A stretch of 64,000 bases of DNA from Diphasiastrum complanatum (lineage: Eukaryota > Streptophyta > Lycopodiopsida > Lycopodiales > Lycopodiaceae), in assembly GCA_029204225.1 (NCBI GenBank), contig CM055102.1, positions 46,308,361 to 46,372,360 of the forward strand. Reading direction: 5' to 3'. Below, one piece after another: positions 58,181 to 64,000 of this stretch; positions within the stretch are counted from its first letter, which is position 1, and the number at the start of each line of letters is the position of its first letter. The translations under genes were made by a program, and so were the position numbers. The notes under the pieces are model-generated. The model saw nothing but the letters and a program-made list of their open reading frames with translations. It was not told the origin of the DNA and made no database searches.

Positions 58181-58338
58181 CTTTGTCATGCCTATGATTG
58201 GTCTCGGATAGCGTGTCCACGCTAGGGAATTAGTAGACCCAATAACCCGTAAGTTAGTTGTGACTATAAGGGAATCCACAATGAGACGACCTTGTGTCAC
58301 ATTCAATCTTTGATTTGTGGGAGAGAGTTGTTTTCTTT

Positions 58339-58445
58339 GATGAGACAAGGGAAGAATAGAGAACGCAAACGGAGAAGAGAGCATGAATATTTGCAAAACA
58401 GCTCTCTCGTTGCAATGGGGGGCTGCTATATGCAAAAACAGTCAT
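58339..58445 (-). repeat. Copia LTR end, related to 5933-6040
   Basis: Starts TGATGAGACAAGGG (TGATGGGGCAAGGG at 5933) and shares GAACGC-AACGGAGAAGAGAG, ATATT, AACAGCTCTC-CGTT and ATGCAAAAACAGTC. It supports 5933 as a true element edge. Confidence 0.75.
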
Positions 58446-58710
58446 GCGCATGGACTATCATGACACTCATGCAAGATTTGGGCCCTTACTATGTCATTCT
58501 TTGGTACACACATCTTGCCCTTTACGAAACAAAATCTTGTTTCGAATAGCAAAATCCATTTAAGTCTTTCCCTGATTCGAGAATCTTGCATACCTGGATC
58601 GACCCCAGAAAGTACTTGCTGCCAATACTTTCCGAAAAAATAATCAGACTCATATAGTCTTGGGAGGAGACTGAAACAACCCCAGTTATATAATAGTAAA
58701 GCATAACTGA

Positions 58711-59780
58711 TTAATAACCGATAAACGACCTCAAAGCATCCACTAGAGTATTTTGACTTTCTTTACAATAACGTATAGAAAAGTCAAAGATTTGCATCAG
58801 CTCAGCCCATCTATCTTGCCTCCCCTTTAAATCTGTAGTAGCATCACAGAAATATAGAAGAGTATGATGATCCGTCAAAATCTCAAATTTGGCTCCATAC
58901 AAATAATGTCATCAAATTTTCAAGGCAATGAACAATTGCAAACAGTTCTTTCTCATAGGTACAATACCTAGATTGAGCAAAATTGAGTTTCTTGCTTTCA
59001 TAAGCAACAAGATGTCCCATCATGTATCAAAACAGCTCCAATTGCATAATCACTGGCATCGGTCCTAACCACAAAAGCCTTATTAAGATCGCCAATGATT
59101 AGTATTGGTGCTGAAGTGACACTTTTCTTAAGCAACTCAAAACAATTATTCATATCCTCTGTCCACTCCACTAGTGGACTCTTAGCCCGCTGACTTAGCC
59201 TTCTTATAGCCTTTCAAGGCCTGGATAAGAGAAAATGCCAATCGAGCAAATTGGGGAATATGCAGACGGAAAAGTCCTACAAAACCCCAAGAAAGACTTG
59301 ATTTCCCAAACTGTAGTAAGAATAGGCCATTCAATAACCCTCTGGATACGATCGGCCTCGATCTCTACTCCTCATTCGGAAATCTTCTGCCCCAAGTAGG
59401 ACAATTCCTTAGCAAAAAAAAATCACACTTAGACTCTTTGGCAAAAAAAGCTTTTTCCTTCTTAAGAGTCCAGGGACAATTCCTAAGATGCTCTTTTTGG
59501 TTCCGCCAAAGTCTTACTGAACACTAGGATATCATTTAAGAATACACGACGAATCTTCCCAAATATGGCCTGAACAAATCATTCATCATCTGTTGGAAAG
59601 TTGTCGGTGCATTGGTTAGACCAAAAGGCAACACCAAAAATTTGTAGTGTCCAAAGCGAGTTCAAAAACCCCGTTTTTTGGTATATCTTTTGCCGTAATG
59701 CGTATCTGATGATTTCCCCGATCTTAGATCTATCTTGGTAATTTACTTAGCACTACCAAGATAATCTATTAGGTCATGAA
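58711..59780 (-). pseudogene. Ty3/gypsy RT and RNase H fragment
   Basis: From 59780 down: [40 protein letters not shown], then a degraded LDDI (catalytic). RNase H follows, decayed, then AKFEILTDHHTLLYFCDATT, DLKGRQDRWAELMQIFDFSI and RYCKESQNTLVDAL. It is a third gypsy lineage here, distinct from the 3,500 and 52,138 copies. The RT palm, missing from the other large copies, is present but broken. Confidence 0.84.
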
Positions 59781-61496
59781 GGTTTGACTCCCACTTTATG
59801 CATGGCAATTGTTGTTGTTGTCTAAGTTGCAAAATTTTACCTTGTAGCTGAGACTCTTCATGGTAATGCTTATGCCATGCTAAAGATTTTGTAGTTTGCA
59901 AAAGAAAACAAAATATTCCATATCAATTATTGTAATTTACACATAGGGACTACTAAGGCTAGTAATTTGTCATATATTCAATAAGCAGCTCTTTTTTGGT
60001 GATGCAGATCTTTTTTGGTGGTGCAAATTGACCTTAAATCAAAATTGCAAGGTTATGAGCATCGTTGGGGAGGTATTAACTTTTTGTTATACCCACCGAG
60101 TCTGGTATATGAAAATTTTGGAAATTTATAACTGGGAGGTACAGATATTGCTAACATAAAAGACGCAAGCTTTTTAGTTATGCATCCGATTACTCATACT
60201 GAGGCAGGTATTGATTGGGTATTGCCAGGGGTTTAAAACAAAGTATTGGCCAGGTAGTGTTAATTCTTCATAGTCACTGAATATCAAATATTGATATTGA
60301 ACGGCTATTCGAAATTGGCAGTTCCGAGCATTAACATTCTGACCTTTTATAAACCCACTCAAAATCGGTTATGAGGACATAATTAAGAACATTGAAAGCC
60401 ATTTGAAGGAATAAGGAAAGGTCATTTTGAAAGGGTATTGCCTATATTCTTCCATCACATGTGCTTAGAAGCTCCCATTAAAGAGCAGTTTACAACAATC
60501 TTCCATCACATATGCCTTAACTTCTATCTTGTTCCAGATTTCAAAATCAGCATCTTTTCTTGTCTACTTAAGTACGTCAAATGTCCACTATATTGATTTC
60601 CTATTATCAAGTAGTTCATCACTGTGCAAGCTAATTTTAATGCTCGTTTGTCACAACTAAATATATGTTTGTAAATAGCTTTCAACATTGTGCAATAGAT
60701 TTGAAAACATATTTTCAACCTAGCTGTACTTGCTCAGCTGCTGCAACTTGGAAGCTAACAAATTCAGGGTCAGCACAAAAAGGTTTCAAGATCCAAACAA
60801 TCAAATATATATTGGACACACTTGTAACATAAAAGGATCGAATATAATAGTTATGTTGCAGTACATGTGTAACAGTTCAAACTTATATGCATCATACGAA
60901 ATTACCCCAATTAAGCCAACACAATGGCTAGATCATAAGTTTCAAAGGAGATGAATTCCTATGGAAGTAATCAAAATTCATGTTGACAAAAAAACTACAT
61001 AAAAGAATATATTCCTTCTATTAACAGATCAGCAAGCAAGGTAAACAATGTACTTTGTATAGTTGCTAAGCTGATAGCACCACCCCTGGCAGTAGAACCG
61101 CTGCTCCATGACAACCATAAATAGCTTCCATCAGGGCCGTGTAGCAAGAGCATCACAAACTCAAGGTCCAATCATGGGTTTGTCTTTTAATGTGAGATTT
61201 CACGTCTTTTTGCTGGAAGATGCACATAATTATTGCCTCGTAGCCACATACTCATTCTCATTCTTTGGAAAAAGGTAGACCTTTGAATGCTTGCTAGTAA
61301 CAAAGACAGGTTGCATCTACAAGTTTGTCTCTATGGAAATCACTATTACACATGAAGTTTCATATGGCACAAACCCTTGCAATTCTGGACCGGTCAAGTC
61401 GTGGATTGCTTTCAAAGCTGCAATGTCAATAGTCACACGTCATTGACCAATTTTTTGAGTCCACAGAGGTAAGTAGCAAGGTATGTGAACTTAGGT
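59781..61496. other. No gene seen
   Basis: AT-rich, mostly unique-looking sequence. I see no domain, LTR edge or RNA gene. Confidence 0.45.
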
Positions 61497-61504
61497 GAGA
61501 GAGA

Positions 61505-61536
<32 letters not shown>

Positions 61537-61549
61537 GAGAGAGAGAGAG
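61497..61549. repeat. Interrupted (GA)n microsatellite
   Basis: About 53 bp of GA with two single-base interruptions near 61518 and 61535. Confidence 0.95.
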
Positions 61550-62535
61550 CAGCATGGAAATATAGGCTTACAAAGAAAGAAAGATAATGTCTTTTGGGTA
61601 CCCAAAGTTACATTTCAAGTGTGATTCGTACAATGGGAGGATAAAAAAGTCTCCAGAATGAAATTAAGCTAAGATTAGAGAACTGTAATACTACTAAAGG
61701 CTGATGCCATCAGTAATATTTCATTAATTAATTTCTACACAACTGAATAGAATAGTAGTCATCCCATCGTGTCCTGGGATAGGGGACTGAAGAAGAACAT
61801 GATGATATCTGGAGCGGTGGATGGTGGATGGTGGCTGGTGGTGGTGTACACTGTAGTGCACATCTATGGTGCGTTCATACTGGTAGGCTGGTGTGATATG
61901 TCCAAGGAGGTATGCAACCATTAAGTGGTACTTACATCTGTCTTTGGTCCCAATGACGAGAGTATTATCTGCCTCTCTGACACTAACTTTAACTCTGCAT
62001 GAACATCTATGCATGGGTTGCCCTGGAGAAATTGCTTCATGCAGGCTCAAAAATGCCATGCATGCAATCAAGGAGATGAAAAGGGACATGGAGGAGTTTT
62101 TCACAAAAAACCACCTTGGTTTCATCAAGGTATTTATCATTCCTCTGTCAGCTGCATAGTTTGTAGCTAACGTGTTTTGGCCCATTTGCAGGGTCACGCA
62201 AGGAAAAAGGGGGGAGGGGAGGGTGTCCGCCCTAAAAACCCAAAATTTGAGAAAGGTGTAGGTTACCGAAGTTACGGTTTTTACATTGAACCAATAGCAA
62301 AAGCATTTGCGATTTTGCAAACACTAGAAAATGGATATAATTGCTGGTTTTGATAATCAGCTGTCATCAGCATATCCTAGCTATAATAAGCAACTTTGAC
62401 AGAGTTATCATTACATGTGGCTCAAGAGTTAACACAAGCAATATTCTCCCAGGACCAGTTCCATTTCTCCAAGATTTTAAAGCCAATCCATTGACAATTT
62501 CAAGAACTGTATGAGAAAGAAATTTTCTACTTTTC
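61550..62535. other. No assigned gene; one long minus-strand frame
   Basis: A 198-codon minus-strand frame (62320-61724) includes a signal-like hydrophobic start (MSLFISLIACMAFLSLHEA) followed by CSCRVKV and a His-rich tail. I do not recognise it and cannot support it as a gene, but its length stands out. Confidence 0.25.
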
Positions 62536-62538
62536 TAA

Positions 62539-62793
62539 GAAGAGGCTGCCAAACCAAAGCGTGAGAATGAGGGAGCTCCACTAAGTTCTCCAATTGCAGG
62601 GGGGCCTCAGGACAGTTTCAAGCTTCTGGAGGACAAGGTTGAACAACCACATGAACAAGAGACCAAGGCATGGGCAGCCAATGTCAAGAAGTATGTTGCA
62701 GTGCAAAAGGCACCTATGGGTGATGTCATTTTGGCTATTCTATCGAATGAGAAGTTGCAGGCCAGCAAAGTCCCTCAAACATTTTGGTCTAAG
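62539..62793 (+). CDS. Orphan internal exon of an unrecognised gene
   Basis: Follows a TACTTTTCTAAG acceptor and reads EEAAKPKRENEGAPLSSPIA, then GGPQDSFKLLEDKVEQPHEQ, ETKAWAANVKKYVAVQKAPM, GDVILAILSNEKLQASKVPQ and TFWSK, ending at an AAG|GTATTT donor. Eighty-plus codons are open with balanced composition, and no copia or gypsy motif is present. A second possible acceptor (AATTGCAG at about 62600) would shorten it. Neighbouring exons were not found in the last 1.2 kb. The family is unknown to me. Confidence 0.45.
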
Positions 62794-64000
62794 GTATTTC
62801 TGGTACACAGCAAGCCAACGAAACCCATAGTTTCATAGATGATGACCATTTCATGAACCTAAAAAGTGATAAAAGCCATTGACTCCGTAAAATCGAAACA
62901 AAAGCAAGCAAGGAAAACTACCTAATAATATATAAATGACAGCCAGGAATCATAGGCAAAAAATCATAAATCATCCACAGGCAAGAAAGGGTCCTAATGT
63001 CAGTAGGGTTGTTTTGGGTTGTTACAAACCTCTAGCAGATGGTTTGAAATTAATTCTAAAAGAACCTATTTTACCAAGTAGTGCTAAGTTATCAATGGCA
63101 GTAGTATATTACATCTACGTCAAATTTGGTGCTCGGCTGATACACCCTTCGATAATAGATGGATTTCGTTATGGCCACGTCAGTCCGGACTAGGCCCAAA
63201 ACCTATAATTAATAACCTTGTGAAGGCCCTGGTGCTCTAATTGGACCTATGGAGCTTTTGCATGGTGATTGACAGCTTTTGTGCAAGAATAGGAGGATCA
63301 ATTAGCTTTTGATAGGAATGGATGGATCCTAGAGGGAATATTCTCTATCATTTAGAGATTATAAAACCAATTAAATTCGCCTACTCCTCATTCAGTTTTC
63401 TATTTCCAAGAGCCAGGATCCTCTCCTCTCCTGCATTCAGTCACCATGGCTTGGTGGTGAAGCGGTTAGGATTTGACTTTCCATTTCCTAATGGTTGGGT
63501 GACTTGGTCTCCACAGTTTTCCTTTTGGATGCATGCAACAGGATCTAGGTAGATCTTCACACTTGGCTATCAGATTCAAATGTTAGTAACTTATAATGGG
63601 GCAGACTACGCTGAAAAATAATAAATTTGATACTGTGAGGGGAAAGTCTGCGCTCCTCCGGGTCAATCCCTTGGTTTCCCACCATTCCAGTGTTTTGCAT
63701 TTTCCTAGCAAGCTCAGGTCCACTTTTCTTCTCTCGCCAAGAAGGGTGCGTAGCACGGGCCCTCGGCCTGCTGGCAAGATGCATGGTATATAGGGATTGA
63801 GAAGCTCTGGGTCTTTATTTGGTGCTAATGTGGTGTTTTAAGAGTTGGACAGGTCACTCAGCAACAATGGAAGCACCATGGAAGAGGCAGCAGCGAATAA
63901 AGAATAAGTCAAGGCCAAAGAGTTCAGGAACCGGTGGAGCGATAATAGAAATTGTGGCCAAATTTAAAACCATCAGTGCAATCAGCATCAGCAATAAAGA
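62794..64000. other. No assigned gene
   Basis: Possible intron of the gene with the exon at 62539-62793. Near 63,443-63,515 the words GGCTTGGTGGTGAAGCGGTT and GGTTGGGTGACTTGG faintly recall a tRNA-derived SINE head, but no clear B box exists. Confidence 0.35.

Noticed and set aside
61724-62320. A 198-codon minus-strand frame with a signal-like N-terminus
   Set aside because: The hydrophobic Met start is internal to the frame, the rest resembles no family, and the region is simple-sequence rich. It is kept only as a note.
63443-63520. Possible tRNA-derived SINE head
   Set aside because: The A-box-like word is weak, the B box does not match, and no 3' tail or target duplication was found.

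Overview
The window looks like nuclear DNA of a land plant, probably one with a large, repeat-rich genome (a gymnosperm or fern would fit; I cannot tell which). The reasons are AT-rich sequence, spliced plant-type genes (a two-LIM-domain protein, a patatin-like lipase) and about two thirds of the window made of broken Ty1/copia and Ty3/gypsy LTR retrotransposons on both strands. There are no operons, ribosome binding sites or CRISPR arrays, and I found no convincing tRNA or rRNA gene.

Layout. 1-2,400: last exons of a WLIM-type gene and degraded duplicates of its 3' end. 2,780-3,010: a palindromic repeat patch. 3,500-12,450: pieces of gypsy elements, including a minus-strand gag-protease element with a tRNA-Asp-type primer binding site. 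That element is split by a 2.87-kb copia-like insertion bounded by a 5-bp target duplication. 12,885-14,600: a decayed multi-exon gene of unknown family. 14,858-26,250: nested and rearranged copia elements, their LTRs, and a gypsy integrase fragment. 26,900-27,480: a degenerate tandem repeat. 27,650-30,772: a two-exon patatin-like phospholipase gene on the minus strand, the best-preserved gene here. 32,000-32,830: a gypsy scrap and a patch dense in GACGTC.

35,441-38,420 (minus) is the most unusual part. It holds a spliced, decaying gene with a ParB-like domain followed by middle exons and a beta-class N4/N6 DNA methyltransferase domain (DIPY motif, then QKP motif). A copia fragment cuts off its 3' end. 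Two cleanly spliced small exons at 33,219-33,480 lie beyond that copia and could be its displaced 3' end. A cluster of repeats of a near-palindrome (core ATGCTAAGCAT) lies inside the gene.

38,500-48,560: further copia elements on the minus strand, with a long hairpin inside an LTR. 48,890-56,840: two gypsy elements head to head, both lacking the reverse transcriptase core. 57,965-59,780: LTR scraps and a gypsy RT-RNase H fragment. 59,780-64,000: mostly unique sequence with one orphan exon of an unrecognised gene.

The retroelements are nearly all dead: stops, frameshifts, lost LTRs and repeated internal deletions (gag fused to RT, integrase lost, RT lost). The host genes do not appear to act together. 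The ParB-methyltransferase gene resembles mobile-element or phage architecture rather than an ordinary plant gene.
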